Assembly (NCBI RefSeq): GCF_000368965.1
Contig: NZ_KB849778.1
Coordinates: forward strand, 372,001 to 436,000
Length of the DNA stretch: 64,000 nt
Direction: 5' to 3'
Source: Acinetobacter calcoaceticus DSM 30006 = CIP 81.8
Lineage (GTDB): Bacteria; Pseudomonadota; Gammaproteobacteria; Pseudomonadales; Moraxellaceae
Part shown: positions 18,634 to 27,374 of the stretch, piece after piece
How positions within the stretch are numbered: the stretch's first letter is position 1
How the letters are laid out: each line of letters opens with the position of its first letter
Program-made: the position numbers and the translations under genes
Notes under the pieces: generated by a model
What the model saw: the letters and a program-made list of their open reading frames with translations, nothing else
Databases searched by the model: none
Told to the model about the DNA's origin: nothing

Positions 18634-19992
18634 ATGTATGAACCCTACCCCGTCCCCGAACAGGTACGTGAACAAAAGCTTTCCCGCTACAGTAGTTTAT
18701 GGACGTTTGCCAAACAAGATTTACGGCTTTTATTATTTTTTATAATTATTGCCGGTTTAGTCGGTTTAGGCCTTGGGTATTTCTGGAGCTGTATTTTTAT
18801 CGCCTTTGTGGTGTTTTTTACACTCCAGTTGCGTTCGCTTTATCTGGTCAATGACTGGATTGCAAATAAACCTTATGACGTTCCTCCAAACCTAAATGGG
18901 ATTTGGGGAGCGTTATTGTTTAATGTTTACCGTGCCCAGCGTCAGGAACGAATCGTTCAAGCAGAAATGGTCGGTTTAATTGATCGCGCTCAGTCTTCTT
19001 TAGTGGCGCTTGCCGAAGCTGTTGTCCTCATTGATGATCAACATAAAATTGAATGGTGGAACCCTGCTGCTGAACGTTTGTTAGGTATCAGCCCTCTCGA
19101 CCGTGGTCGAAATTTATTAACGATTTTACGCCAGCCGACCTTTATTGAATATTTTAACAATATTGATCAAGCACCCGATGGTATTAAATTACAGTCAAGT
19201 TTTGACGATGACCGATATGTGCAGGTCAAGCTCACACGATTTGGTGGAGAAAGTCGTTTATTGGTGGCTTACGATGTTACTCGTATGCACAACCTTGAGC
19301 AAATGCGTAAAGACTTTGTAGATAATATTTCTCATGAACTTCGTACACCATTAACTGTACTCAGTGGTTATATCGAGACATTTACCGATCAAGAAGATAT
19401 TAGTCCACGCTGGAAACGTGCGTTTGATCAGATGCAGTCACAAACCAAACGTATGAATGCTTTGGTGAATGATTTACTACTGTTATCGAATTTAGAAAAT
19501 AATAAGAAAATTGCAAAAAATCAGATTATTGAAATGCCGAGTTTAATGAATCAACTGTTTGATGATGCTCAGGCCTACAATGCCGATTATGGCCATACAC
19601 TCAATTTACATATTGATAGTCACTGTGACCTGATTGGTTCTGACATGGAAATCGCCAGCGCGTTTAGTAACTTAATTACCAATGCCATCAAATACACGCC
19701 AAAAGGTGGAACGATTACGATTGGCTGGCATGACGACGGTGAACATGCCTACTTTAGCGTACAAGATACAGGTATCGGGATTAATCCGAAACATTTGCCA
19801 CGTCTGACTGAACGCTTCTATCGTGTTGACAGCGACCGTAGTCGTCAAACAGGCGGTACAGGTTTAGGTTTAGCCATTGTGAAGCATGTATTAATGCAAC
19901 ATGGCGCTTATTTAGATGTGCAATCTAAAGAAAATGAAGGTTCAACTTTTACAGTAGTTTTTCCTAAAGAAAGACTATATAACATGGCTTAA
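18634..19992 (+). CDS. phoR: Phosphate regulon sensor kinase PhoR
   Basis: 452 residues. Two membrane segments lie at about 30-66, followed by a PAS domain (about 118-215), then HisKA with phospho-acceptor His234 in FVDNISHELRTPL, and a HATPase domain with NLITNAIKYTP, DTGIGI and GGTGLGLAIVKH. It responds to phosphate supply through the Pst/PhoU system and phosphorylates PhoB. The last codons (VFPKERLYNMA) recur almost unchanged about 1 kb downstream (20951-20995), beyond an orphan gene, so the 3' end of this phoR may have been supplied by incoming DNA. Confidence 0.94.
   Translation: MYEPYPVPEQVREQKLSRYSSLWTFAKQDLRLLLFFIIIAGLVGLGLGYFWSCIFIAFVVFFTLQLRSLYLVNDWIANKPYDVPPNLNGIWGALLFNVYRAQRQERIVQAEMVGLIDRAQSSLVALAEAVVLIDDQHKIEWWNPAAERLLGISPLDRGRNLLTILRQPTFIEYFNNIDQAPDGIKLQSSFDDDRYVQVKLTRFGGESRLLVAYDVTRMHNLEQMRKDFVDNISHELRTPLTVLSGYIETFTDQEDISPRWKRAFDQMQSQTKRMNALVNDLLLLSNLENNKKIAKNQIIEMPSLMNQLFDDAQAYNADYGHTLNLHIDSHCDLIGSDMEIASAFSNLITNAIKYTPKGGTITIGWHDDGEHAYFSVQDTGIGINPKHLPRLTERFYRVDSDRSRQTGGTGLGLAIVKHVLMQHGAYLDVQSKENEGSTFTVVFPKERLYNMA
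19947..19992 (+). repeat. phoR 3' end, left copy of a direct repeat
   Basis: The final 46 bases of phoR including the stop match 20951-20995 with about six substitutions and a one-base gap. The two copies flank a 0.96-kb segment that holds one orphan gene. Confidence 0.8.
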
Positions 19993-20425
19993 AAAGTATT
20001 CATTCCACATAAAGGGTGGATATTAAATAGATGCAGTGAAAGATACTTAGCCATTTTTTATATATAAGTTATTATGGACATGATTTTAATTTTTTGTCAT
20101 TGATAATATCAAATACAATCTATAGTCAGCCTATATAAGTTATTTAATAAATCTTCTTTTTCTCTCATATCTATTTCATAGATTAGAATTTATGAAATAG
20201 ATATACTAACTGTACTTTAAAAAATAAGACCACCCAATTTATACAATATATATAATCAATGTCATTGATAATTTAAAAAATAGTTAAAATAAAAAACACC
20301 ATTTAAACTAATTATTTAACAGTTTCAAAAATCACTTTCATTTTTAAATAAAATTAGTATTATTAAATCGCTACAAAAAACTTAATCCATAAGAACAGCT
20401 AACATAATAATTAAGCGAGGCTTAA
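19993..20425. other. AT-rich spacer with a long perfect hairpin
   Basis: 433 bases without a credible gene. The only structure seen is a perfect 14-bp inverted repeat (20167-20180 with 20191-20204, 10-base loop). It has no T-run, so it is not a standard terminator. A promoter for the gene at 20426 must lie in the AT-rich 3' half, but no clear -35 stands out. Confidence 0.6.
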
Positions 20426-20950
20426 ATGACTATTAACCCTGTAGAAATAATATTGGAAAACCCTGAAATAAGTGATTTCTTTATTCTTGTCTTGAAAGAT
20501 GGAGAAGCATTAAAAGTGGAAATTCTTCAGGTTGATCAAACTCAAAAAATCATTCACGTATCCATAGAAGACGAGTCAACTCGGTTAATCTCTTTTGATC
20601 AAATTGAGATGCTGGAACCACTTGAAGAAGAACCTTATATAGAAACTATTGATGATCAATTAAAACGTATCCCTATGGGCAAGTATTTGATGGTTTGGGG
20701 ACATTTTGGTCGTTCAATAAATCAAACTTGTGAACAGGGAGAACTTAAAAGTATTGATTGGAACCAACGTACAATACTGTTGCGCAGCAGAGTTTATGAA
20801 GGTCAAGAAAATACAGTGAACATTGATAAAATTGATTATATAGATGAGTCACGAGAAGGCTCAGGAGCACGAGGCCCAGCTGTAGCCCCAGACTGGTATA
20901 AAGGTGCTGATGGAAAATGGCGCAAAAATGGACGCGAATATGAAGGCTGA
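20426..20950 (+). CDS. Orphan hypothetical protein inserted after phoR
   Basis: 174 residues; no family recognised and no signal peptide or membrane segment. GCGAGG about seven bases upstream supports the ATG. The N-terminal two thirds look beta-rich and acidic (FFILVLKDGEALKVEILQVDQTQKIIHV, then RLISFDQIEMLE), the kind of short barrel found in RNA- or ligand-binding small domains. The C-terminus has a conserved-looking GARGPAVAPDWYKGADGKWRKNGREYEG ending with a WY pair. It lies alone between two copies of the phoR 3' end, so it is probably accessory cargo. Confidence 0.6.
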   Translation: MTINPVEIILENPEISDFFILVLKDGEALKVEILQVDQTQKIIHVSIEDESTRLISFDQIEMLEPLEEEPYIETIDDQLKRIPMGKYLMVWGHFGRSINQTCEQGELKSIDWNQRTILLRSRVYEGQENTVNIDKIDYIDESREGSGARGPAVAPDWYKGADGKWRKNGREYEG

Positions 20951-20995
20951 TTTTACCGCAGTTTCCCTAAAGAAAGACTGTATAACATGACCTAA
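20951..20995 (+). repeat. phoR 3' end, right copy (displaced remnant)
   Basis: Matches the last 46 bases of phoR. Its final stretch still reads VFPKERLYNMT plus stop in one frame, but a one-base deletion disrupts the frame further upstream. It is followed by a good terminator at 21014-21044, which may be the original phoR terminator. Confidence 0.78.
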
Positions 20996-21013
20996 AGTCA
21001 CCCCTTCAAATAT

Positions 21014-21044
21014 AAAAAGCCGGCTCATGAAAAGTCGGCTTTTT
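21014..21044. terminator. Terminator between the orphan gene and the lipase gene
   Basis: AAAAAGCCG (21014-21022) pairs with CGGCTTTTT (21036-21044), with some pairing inside the loop and T-runs on both strands; it sits between convergent genes. Confidence 0.82.
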
Positions 21045-21060
21045 TAGCATTTAAACCAAT

Positions 21061-22257
21061 TTACTTAGAAGTCGAGCAATACGACTTACTTTGGTTTTTC
21101 TCTATTACATTTAAAAAGTTAGTAGCAAAAGTATTGCTCTGGCGTAGTGCATCACGATGATCTCCACCATCAATCGTTTGATATATCGTTGGTTTTTTTA
21201 ATTTACATAGCTGTTGATAATAGGCATATGTCCCTCTCGGGTCGACTAAATGATCTTTAGAACCCTGAACAATCATTAACGGTACGGTAGGTACCATATT
21301 TTCAATCGACTGTTGTTTTAGATAAGCCAAGAGAGGTTTTAAATCAGCATCAGGTCGAAATATGCTAGAAGGAGATTTCTTTAAATCAGTTTGAAGTTCA
21401 GATAAACAACGGCTACGCGCTTGAGTCAGCACCGCGTTCATTTCTGGACTGACTAAATTTTCAGGAACTATGCTCGGCTCTGCTGCTTGCGCACCCAATA
21501 ACACAATCGGGAAGAAAGCAGCTACGCTAGGTTCTGGGTTTGGATGACTCTGCACATATTCTGCAATACCTTCATATTGATAGCCACCCGGAGCAAGAGC
21601 GATTGCCCCTTTTAAATCTAGTTCGGGCGCATCTTTTTGACCATAGGCAGACACTGCAATTGCCGCAGCCCCGCCTTGGCTATGCCCCATCACTAACCAC
21701 TGTTTATTAAAGCTCTTGGGTTTAAGTAGATGCAATGCACATACTGCATCGACCACCGTATGCAGTTGGCTCTTTGCATTCATATAGGGATGCGTGCCTA
21801 ATGTACCTAAACCCTGATAATCAGGTGCGACAACTGCATAGCCACGTGCAAGCCAACTATCTAAAGCTTTGGAAGCAACTTCTTGATATGAATGAACTGG
21901 TCCACCCACATAATCACCCGAAGGTGCACAAGTATCAGCGACTCCAGTCGTACCATGTGCCCAAGCGAGTATAGGCCAGCCATTTTTTGGAGATGTGCCT
22001 TTGGGTAATAAAATAAAAGCCGATGCAACAATAGGTTCGCCCTGAATACCTCGACTACGATAATTTACCAATAAGCGCTGATTTGCATGAGGAAATAAAT
22101 CCGTCACAGCTTGCTGTTCTAGCGACAATATTGAACCTGGTTTTTCGCTCACAATTTGCTTACTCAAATCTGTAATTGGAGCAGCCATCGCAGAGCCAGA
22201 CACCAAACAAGCACTGCTAAATAAAATTTTTAAAAAAGAATTACTTTTTCTAATCAA
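21061..22257 (-). CDS. Secreted lipase/esterase, alpha/beta hydrolase
   Basis: 398 residues. A signal peptide (about 1-25) ends in SAMA-A. The alpha/beta hydrolase core has a HGTTG oxyanion-type loop near 101-105, nucleophile Ser193 in GHSQGG, an acid candidate in QGSKDHLVD and catalytic His in GGDHRDAL near the C-terminus. Four or five cysteines could form disulfides in the periplasm or outside. The layout matches the secretory lipase (LIP) family. Probably hydrolyses short- to medium-chain esters. Transcribed alone and convergent with the orphan gene after phoR. Confidence 0.82.
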   Translation of the reverse strand: MIRKSNSFLKILFSSACLVSGSAMAAPITDLSKQIVSEKPGSILSLEQQAVTDLFPHANQRLLVNYRSRGIQGEPIVASAFILLPKGTSPKNGWPILAWAHGTTGVADTCAPSGDYVGGPVHSYQEVASKALDSWLARGYAVVAPDYQGLGTLGTHPYMNAKSQLHTVVDAVCALHLLKPKSFNKQWLVMGHSQGGAAAIAVSAYGQKDAPELDLKGAIALAPGGYQYEGIAEYVQSHPNPEPSVAAFFPIVLLGAQAAEPSIVPENLVSPEMNAVLTQARSRCLSELQTDLKKSPSSIFRPDADLKPLLAYLKQQSIENMVPTVPLMIVQGSKDHLVDPRGTYAYYQQLCKLKKPTIYQTIDGGDHRDALRQSNTFATNFLNVIEKNQSKSYCSTSK

Positions 22258-22493
22258 GGGATTACTCCTCTATTATTTACATTATATCTATTTAAATAAT
22301 CAATTTATAAAATCTAAATTACCATAAAATTATCTACATTTATATTCAATTTAAACTAACTTACATTTAAACATAATCACTTAAAATTTAATAAAAATAT
22401 ATTTTAAAGAAACGTATTATAAATATGGTTGCAAAAATTAATCCCATTTAAATAATAAAAAATATATGCTGATATTTTCTTTTTACTATAGCT

Positions 22494-23261
22494 ATGAAAA
22501 TGTCAAAACAATATAAATTTATACCGTACCTGATTTACCTTACTCTCTGTTCTCTACCGATTTATAGCTTTGCAGACATTCAGGTATATGGTCCTGGTGG
22601 GCCAGCACCCGCCATGAAAGAAGCAGCCAAACAATTCACCAATAAAACTGGCATAGCTGTCCATGTAACATCTGGCCCTACGGCTCAATGGTCGGACCAA
22701 GCTAAATTAGATGCCGATATTATATATAGTGGTTCCGAAGCCATGATGTCTGATTTTGAAAATTCTTTTTCTGAACAAATTATAAAAGACTCGGTGGAAC
22801 CTTTGTATTTACGCCCCGCAGCCATTTTAGTACGCAAAGGAAATCCTAAAAATATTAAAGGTTTTAAAGACCTCGCTAAATCTAACATTAAGGTTTTAGT
22901 TACGCATGGCGCAGGTCAAGTCGGTATGTGGGAGGATATTGCGGGTAGAACTGGAAATATTCAATTAACCAAATCTTTCCGAAAAAATATTGTCACCTAT
23001 GCAGCCAACACAGGTATTGCCAAGAAAAACTGGGAAGAAAATAGTAGCTACGATGCTTGGTTAGTCTTTAATATTTGGGGAATCAGTAATCCAGATGTTG
23101 GGCAAATTATACCTATAGAGAAAGAACTAGTTGTCTATCGCGATACAGGTGTTGCCTTAACCAAACATAGTTTAAAAGATGCTGAAGCTAAACGGTTTGT
23201 AGAGTTTTTATCGTCTCAGCAAGGCAATACTATTTTCAAAAAATATGGTTGGACTAAATAA
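22494..23261 (+). CDS. AcfC-like periplasmic substrate-binding protein
   Basis: 255 residues from the ATG at 22494; another ATG two codons later is equally possible. A signal peptide ends at about SFA-D. The mature N-terminus IQVYGPGGPAPAMKEAAKQFTNKTG and the blocks DIIYSGSE, EPLYLRPAAILVRKGNPKNI, WEDIAGRTG and FRKNIVTYAANTG match accessory colonisation factor AcfC and related molybdate/sulfate-type binding proteins (type II fold). It should bind an oxyanion or a small organic acid in the periplasm. No ABC permease or ATPase is nearby, so its partner is elsewhere or it works as a chemoreception ligand carrier. Confidence 0.78.
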   Translation: MKMSKQYKFIPYLIYLTLCSLPIYSFADIQVYGPGGPAPAMKEAAKQFTNKTGIAVHVTSGPTAQWSDQAKLDADIIYSGSEAMMSDFENSFSEQIIKDSVEPLYLRPAAILVRKGNPKNIKGFKDLAKSNIKVLVTHGAGQVGMWEDIAGRTGNIQLTKSFRKNIVTYAANTGIAKKNWEENSSYDAWLVFNIWGISNPDVGQIIPIEKELVVYRDTGVALTKHSLKDAEAKRFVEFLSSQQGNTIFKKYGWTK

Positions 23262-23265
23262 TTTT

Positions 23266-23286
23266 AAAGGGAGCTAAGCTCCCTTT
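23266..23286 (+). terminator. Terminator of the AcfC-like gene
   Basis: 9-bp stem AAAGGGAGC/GCTCCCTTT with a three-base loop followed by T-rich sequence, five bases past the stop. Confidence 0.85.
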
Positions 23287-23333
23287 TTATTTTTTAAAAT
23301 GATTAATTCTACTTAACCTAAAATATATTCATT

Positions 23334-23753
23334 TCAAATTAAATATACGCCTGCGGCATATAAACTTCCCAGCATTAGGCAAAAGGCTGAGCTGACATAC
23401 CAAAATAAATCACTATTTCCCACAAATTTTGACTTTAACCATGGAAAAGCAAAACCACGGATAAGAAATATAACTGCGACAAGCGACAAAATAAGTTTGG
23501 TAAAAGGTAATATCTGTATTCCCTTTGCTGCAAGAAAAGCATAAATAGAACATACAGTCAGGATTAAACCGACAGCTATAGCTGTAAAATTAGGATACCA
23601 ATGCCCTCTTTCGACCATTTGAACAATAGTTTTCCCTGCCCCTAAGAACCGGAAACCATTTGCTCCCCAGAATACACAAATGAAATGAAGTAATGCTGCA
23701 CAGAATGTTAATAATGCAGCAATATAAAGTAGAGCGTTCGGAAGTGAGTGCAT
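23334..23753 (-). CDS. Small four-helix membrane protein, function unknown
   Basis: 139 residues with four predicted membrane segments (about 6-30, 54-76, 82-100, 115-138) and short loops. A loop motif GANGFRFLGAGKTIVQMVERGHWYPN between helices 1 and 2 looks conserved but I cannot assign a family. Inner membrane. Transcribed alone, convergent with the AcfC-like gene. Confidence 0.65.
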   Translation of the reverse strand: MHSLPNALLYIAALLTFCAALLHFICVFWGANGFRFLGAGKTIVQMVERGHWYPNFTAIAVGLILTVCSIYAFLAAKGIQILPFTKLILSLVAVIFLIRGFAFPWLKSKFVGNSDLFWYVSSAFCLMLGSLYAAGVYLI

Positions 23754-23882
23754 TAGATTTTATACTAATAAATATATATGATATTTATTATACTCAATTA
23801 TAAAATATATAAAACTTATTAATAGTTGAAATGAATTTAACTTGGTATTTAATATTTTAAATACTAAGCTTAGTTCACTTAA

Positions 23883-25103
23883 TTATTTACTCTCAAACTC
23901 TTTAAAATCAGCTTTTCTGATTTTTGCATGGATACCTTTGGTTTTATCTACAACTTGTGAAACTTCAAAATCAGTTGCGGCACTTAAATAGGCATAAGCC
24001 GTTGCTTCATCAATACCGTATTCTTGATTTAGGAAACGAATGGCTTCACGTGTAGACTTTTTCATCGCTTCATCTAGATCTTCATCTAGACCCGGCGTAA
24101 TCCAAAACTCAGCATTTTCAGCTAAAGGTTGTTTTAGCTCTTTGCCCGGTATTTTATCTTTACCTGCTTTGAGCAAGGTAAATTTTAGTGTTGCACGTGC
24201 TGAAGCTTCGAGTGCAGTTAATGCTACTTCACCATCCCCTTGCGCGAAATGGCTATCACCCGTATAGAATAATGCGCCTTTGACCTGAACAGGATAATAG
24301 GCTGTTGAACCTGCACCTAGTTCATTAATATCAATATTTCCGCCATACATTGCAGGGGGTACAGAGTGAACAGGTTCAGAAGTATTTGCCGCTACACCCA
24401 TAATTCCCATAAAAGGATACAGAGGAAAACGTATTGATTTACCCGATTCTGTTTTTAATACACCTTCGTACTCACCTTTAGCATTTTTTTCAATTGGTGT
24501 GAAAATCGATACATTTCCATAACGTTCAGGATGTTCAGCCGATGCATTTTCTTGCTTTGCTTTTTTTGGAAATTCCCCCACTAAAGCACCTTTACCATGT
24601 CGATTTGAAATAACACCGTAAGGTACACGCGGCTCAACTTTAAGTACTTCAACTTTCAAAATATCACCGGGCTGTGCGCCTTCAATTGCAACAGGACCTG
24701 TCACAATATGTGGCCCATCTTTATGAAAATCATGCTTTAAATTTGACTGCGTAATTGTTTTTGCTTCTTCCAAGATTTCATTAGATTTGACACCTTTCGA
24801 TTGAAAGAACTTTTCAGCATTACGCCCTTGGTCTTCAAGCAAACCTTCATGAGAAACCGTATCAAATGTCACAACACTACCCGACGGAACAGTAAGTACG
24901 GGTTTGGCATCCCGATTCGGTAAATAACCCCATGTAATGGTTTTTAAAGTAGATGGAACGTAATAATTACCTTTATATTCGCCACTTTGAAGTTCAGTAG
25001 GCTGTTTTGAAATTTGATTTAAAACTTTAAAATCATTGGCATGGCTGAGTGAAATACAAAGTACAGATAAAACCGAAGCTGTCAGGCGTTTAACTTTTAA
25101 CAT
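23883..25103 (-). CDS. Exported acetamidase/formamidase family protein
   Basis: 406 residues from the ATG at 25103; the open frame runs 34 codons further upstream, but starting here places a signal peptide (MLKVKRLTASVLSVLCISLSHA) at the N-terminus. The body matches FmdA/AmdA acetamidases: VPSGSVVTFDTVSHEG, TGPVAIEGAQPGDILKVEVLKVEP, PFMGIMGVA, GGNIDINELGAGSTAYYPVQVKGALFYTGDSHFAQGDGEV. These enzymes hydrolyse small amides to ammonia and acid, usually in the cytoplasm; the predicted export is the unusual feature. Transcribed alone. Confidence 0.82.
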   Translation of the reverse strand: MLKVKRLTASVLSVLCISLSHANDFKVLNQISKQPTELQSGEYKGNYYVPSTLKTITWGYLPNRDAKPVLTVPSGSVVTFDTVSHEGLLEDQGRNAEKFFQSKGVKSNEILEEAKTITQSNLKHDFHKDGPHIVTGPVAIEGAQPGDILKVEVLKVEPRVPYGVISNRHGKGALVGEFPKKAKQENASAEHPERYGNVSIFTPIEKNAKGEYEGVLKTESGKSIRFPLYPFMGIMGVAANTSEPVHSVPPAMYGGNIDINELGAGSTAYYPVQVKGALFYTGDSHFAQGDGEVALTALEASARATLKFTLLKAGKDKIPGKELKQPLAENAEFWITPGLDEDLDEAMKKSTREAIRFLNQEYGIDEATAYAYLSAATDFEVSQVVDKTKGIHAKIRKADFKEFESK

Positions 25104-25470
25104 GATTTCAGAACCTAAAAAAATGAAAATTACAGTAAGGTCCTGAATAGTTAGCAAGCATTGTGCCAAGGCTAAAGACTGTGCAATATCTAAAAAGCAC
25201 TTCATATTTATAAAATTAAATAATTTTTTATATTTAACAACTTATCTTCAAATAAAATTAAAATTACGACTTAAGTCTAACTTGAATATTTCTTTCTATT
25301 TTTATTTATTAATTTTCAATCATATTAATATTTTTGCTCTCTTCAGACACATATTTATAGACTAGCTTCTATAACGTCCTATTTCAGATCATTTAATAAT
25401 AATTATATTTCTATATAATATAAATAAAAACATAGTTATATATTTTACGATTATATAATTTAAATCAAAA
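25104..25470. other. AT-rich intergenic region upstream of the acetamidase-like gene
   Basis: About 370 bases, very AT-rich with runs of A and T. No reading frame, repeat or structured element stood out apart from the psd terminator at its right edge. It must contain the acetamidase promoter. Confidence 0.5.
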
Positions 25471-25506
25471 AAATAAACCCTGAATAATTAAAGTCAGGGT
25501 TTATTT
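25471..25506 (-). terminator. Terminator of psd
   Basis: Perfect 13-bp stem AAATAAACCCTGA/TCAGGGTTTATTT with a ten-base loop, followed on the minus strand by a T-run; 25 bases past the psd stop. Confidence 0.85.
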
Positions 25507-25530
25507 ATCTTATAAGGGTTATATCGTTTA

Positions 25531-26382
25531 CTAAACCGTATGTCCCATACGCTCGCCCATTACAACTACAGACTCAGCTTTAAAACGTTGTTCCCATTCG
25601 ATCTTATCTTTTTCAAATAAAATAACGGCAGTAGAACCTAAATAAAAACGTCCAAGCTCGGCACCTTTTTCTAGTTTCAACTGATGATGCTGTAATTCGA
25701 TACGACCTGAAGGTTTCACTTTACCTGTCGCCACAGTTTCAATACCAGCAACAATCATGGCACCTACTAAAACAACAGCCATACGGCCAAGTTCAGTATC
25801 AAACAAACACACCATACGTTCATTACGGGCAAATAGTCCCGGTACATTTTCAGCAGTCACCTGATTTACCGAAAATAGCTCACCCGGTACATACAAAGTT
25901 TCAGTTAATGTACCTGCAAACGGCATATGTACACGGTGGTAATCGCGTGGCGATAAATAAACTGTCGCGAACTCGCCTTCTTGAAATGGCTGAGCAAGTT
26001 GTGGGTCGCCAATGAGTTTCTCTACAGAAAAGCTTTGGCCTTTTGCTTGAAATACTTCACCCGCAGTAATTTTACCAATCTGAGAAATAGCACCATCAGC
26101 AGGTGACACAATGCTATCTGCATTTTCGTCAACGAGACGCACGCCATCTTTTAAAGCACGAGTAAAAAAGTCATTAAAAGATTTATATTTCAGGGCATTA
26201 CCTTGTTCAGCAATCGATAAATCAATCCCATATTTGGTTTTAAATGCATGAATAACAGCAGTTTTCACAACTGGATTTTCACTCGCAGCAACTTTACCTA
26301 CCACACGGCTTAATTGATGCTGTGGTACAAGGTTTTGTGCCTTAATAAATAATTCTTTTTTTAATCGAGATGTGAAACTCAC
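25531..26382 (-). CDS. psd: Phosphatidylserine decarboxylase proenzyme
   Basis: 283 residues, the normal length. Converts phosphatidylserine to phosphatidylethanolamine at the inner membrane. The self-cleavage site LGST lies at 248-251; cleavage between Gly249 and Ser250 makes the pyruvoyl cofactor on the small subunit. Other family blocks: [11 protein letters not shown] (93-103), [14 protein letters not shown] (142-155) with the catalytic His. The start overlaps the rhodanese gene stop by four bases (ATGA), so the two are translationally coupled. Confidence 0.95.
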   Translation of the reverse strand: MSFTSRLKKELFIKAQNLVPQHQLSRVVGKVAASENPVVKTAVIHAFKTKYGIDLSIAEQGNALKYKSFNDFFTRALKDGVRLVDENADSIVSPADGAISQIGKITAGEVFQAKGQSFSVEKLIGDPQLAQPFQEGEFATVYLSPRDYHRVHMPFAGTLTETLYVPGELFSVNQVTAENVPGLFARNERMVCLFDTELGRMAVVLVGAMIVAGIETVATGKVKPSGRIELQHHQLKLEKGAELGRFYLGSTAVILFEKDKIEWEQRFKAESVVVMGERMGHTV

Positions 26383-27233
26383 GACGGTGATTCTCCAGTA
26401 ATAATAGGACTATCGAGGCGATTGCCCCATTCACTCCACGCACCATCATAGGCTTTTGCTTCCCAGCCCAAGAGTCTAGCCAAAATATAGGCTAAACCGG
26501 AACGGTGATGTGACTGGCAGTACACAACTACGGGTTGCTGTAAATCGAACCCAAGTTGTTCAAGGCGCTGCCGCGTGCGTTCAAGCGGATGCAATTTTAG
26601 ATGATTTTGACGATTAAGTGCAGTACTCCATTCAAAATGGAGCGCATTTGGAATGTGACCGCCGCGTCGTGCTGCTAAACGGATCCCACTATATTCATCA
26701 CTTGTCCGGCAATCCCACAATTGAACATTTTCTTGTTCTACTTGTTTGCGTAGCTCTTCATAGTTCACACGGAACTGAGCGGCATGCGATAAATCAATCT
26801 GAATTAAGTCAGTAACAGGAGAAACTTCTTCGACTTCTGCTGTAGTTGGTAACCCTGCTCCTAACCATGCATGGATACCGCCATTAATTAAACTGGTACG
26901 GGTGAATCCTAAGCAATGCAAATTCCAGATTAAACGTCCAGCCCATGCTCCACCTTCATCGTCATAGACCACAACATGATGATTCGGTGAAATATTCAAT
27001 TTCTCAATCAGTGCTTGTAAACCTGCTTCATCTGGCAAAATACCAGTGGCTTCTTCGTGTTGAGACACTAACCATTTAGGTTGTAAGTGAATAGCATGCG
27101 GAATATGAAGTTGCTCATAAACAGAAGCACGGCTCAAATCTACAATACGAATATATTCATTGCCTAAATAAGGCACTAATTCTTCTGCTTCTATTAATAA
27201 ATCGAGTTTAAAATCCGGGAGTGTCATCGTCAT
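26379..27233 (-). CDS. Two-domain rhodanese sulfurtransferase
   Basis: 284 residues with two rhodanese domains: an inactive N-terminal one (about 10-130, [16 protein letters not shown] with Asp in place of the cysteine) and an active C-terminal one (about 160-280) with the catalytic cysteine in [11 protein letters not shown]. These enzymes move sulfane sulfur from thiosulfate or 3-mercaptopyruvate to an acceptor. Cytoplasmic, no signal. It ends by a four-base overlap with psd, a pairing often seen in gammaproteobacteria. Either of two ATG codons (27233 or 27227) may start it. Confidence 0.9.
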   Translation of the reverse strand: MTMTLPDFKLDLLIEAEELVPYLGNEYIRIVDLSRASVYEQLHIPHAIHLQPKWLVSQHEEATGILPDEAGLQALIEKLNISPNHHVVVYDDEGGAWAGRLIWNLHCLGFTRTSLINGGIHAWLGAGLPTTAEVEEVSPVTDLIQIDLSHAAQFRVNYEELRKQVEQENVQLWDCRTSDEYSGIRLAARRGGHIPNALHFEWSTALNRQNHLKLHPLERTRQRLEQLGFDLQQPVVVYCQSHHRSGLAYILARLLGWEAKAYDGAWSEWGNRLDSPIITGESPS

Positions 27234-27374
27234 GGTTTCTTTTTATACCAGCTTAATTTCATATTAGCATAAGCATATATCTATCAAACTCTGATTTTCT
27301 GCAACTCTTTAGCAGAAAATCAGATATCAGCATTCTTACTTTTAAAAATACAAAATAGTGAGATTATTTTTTAA

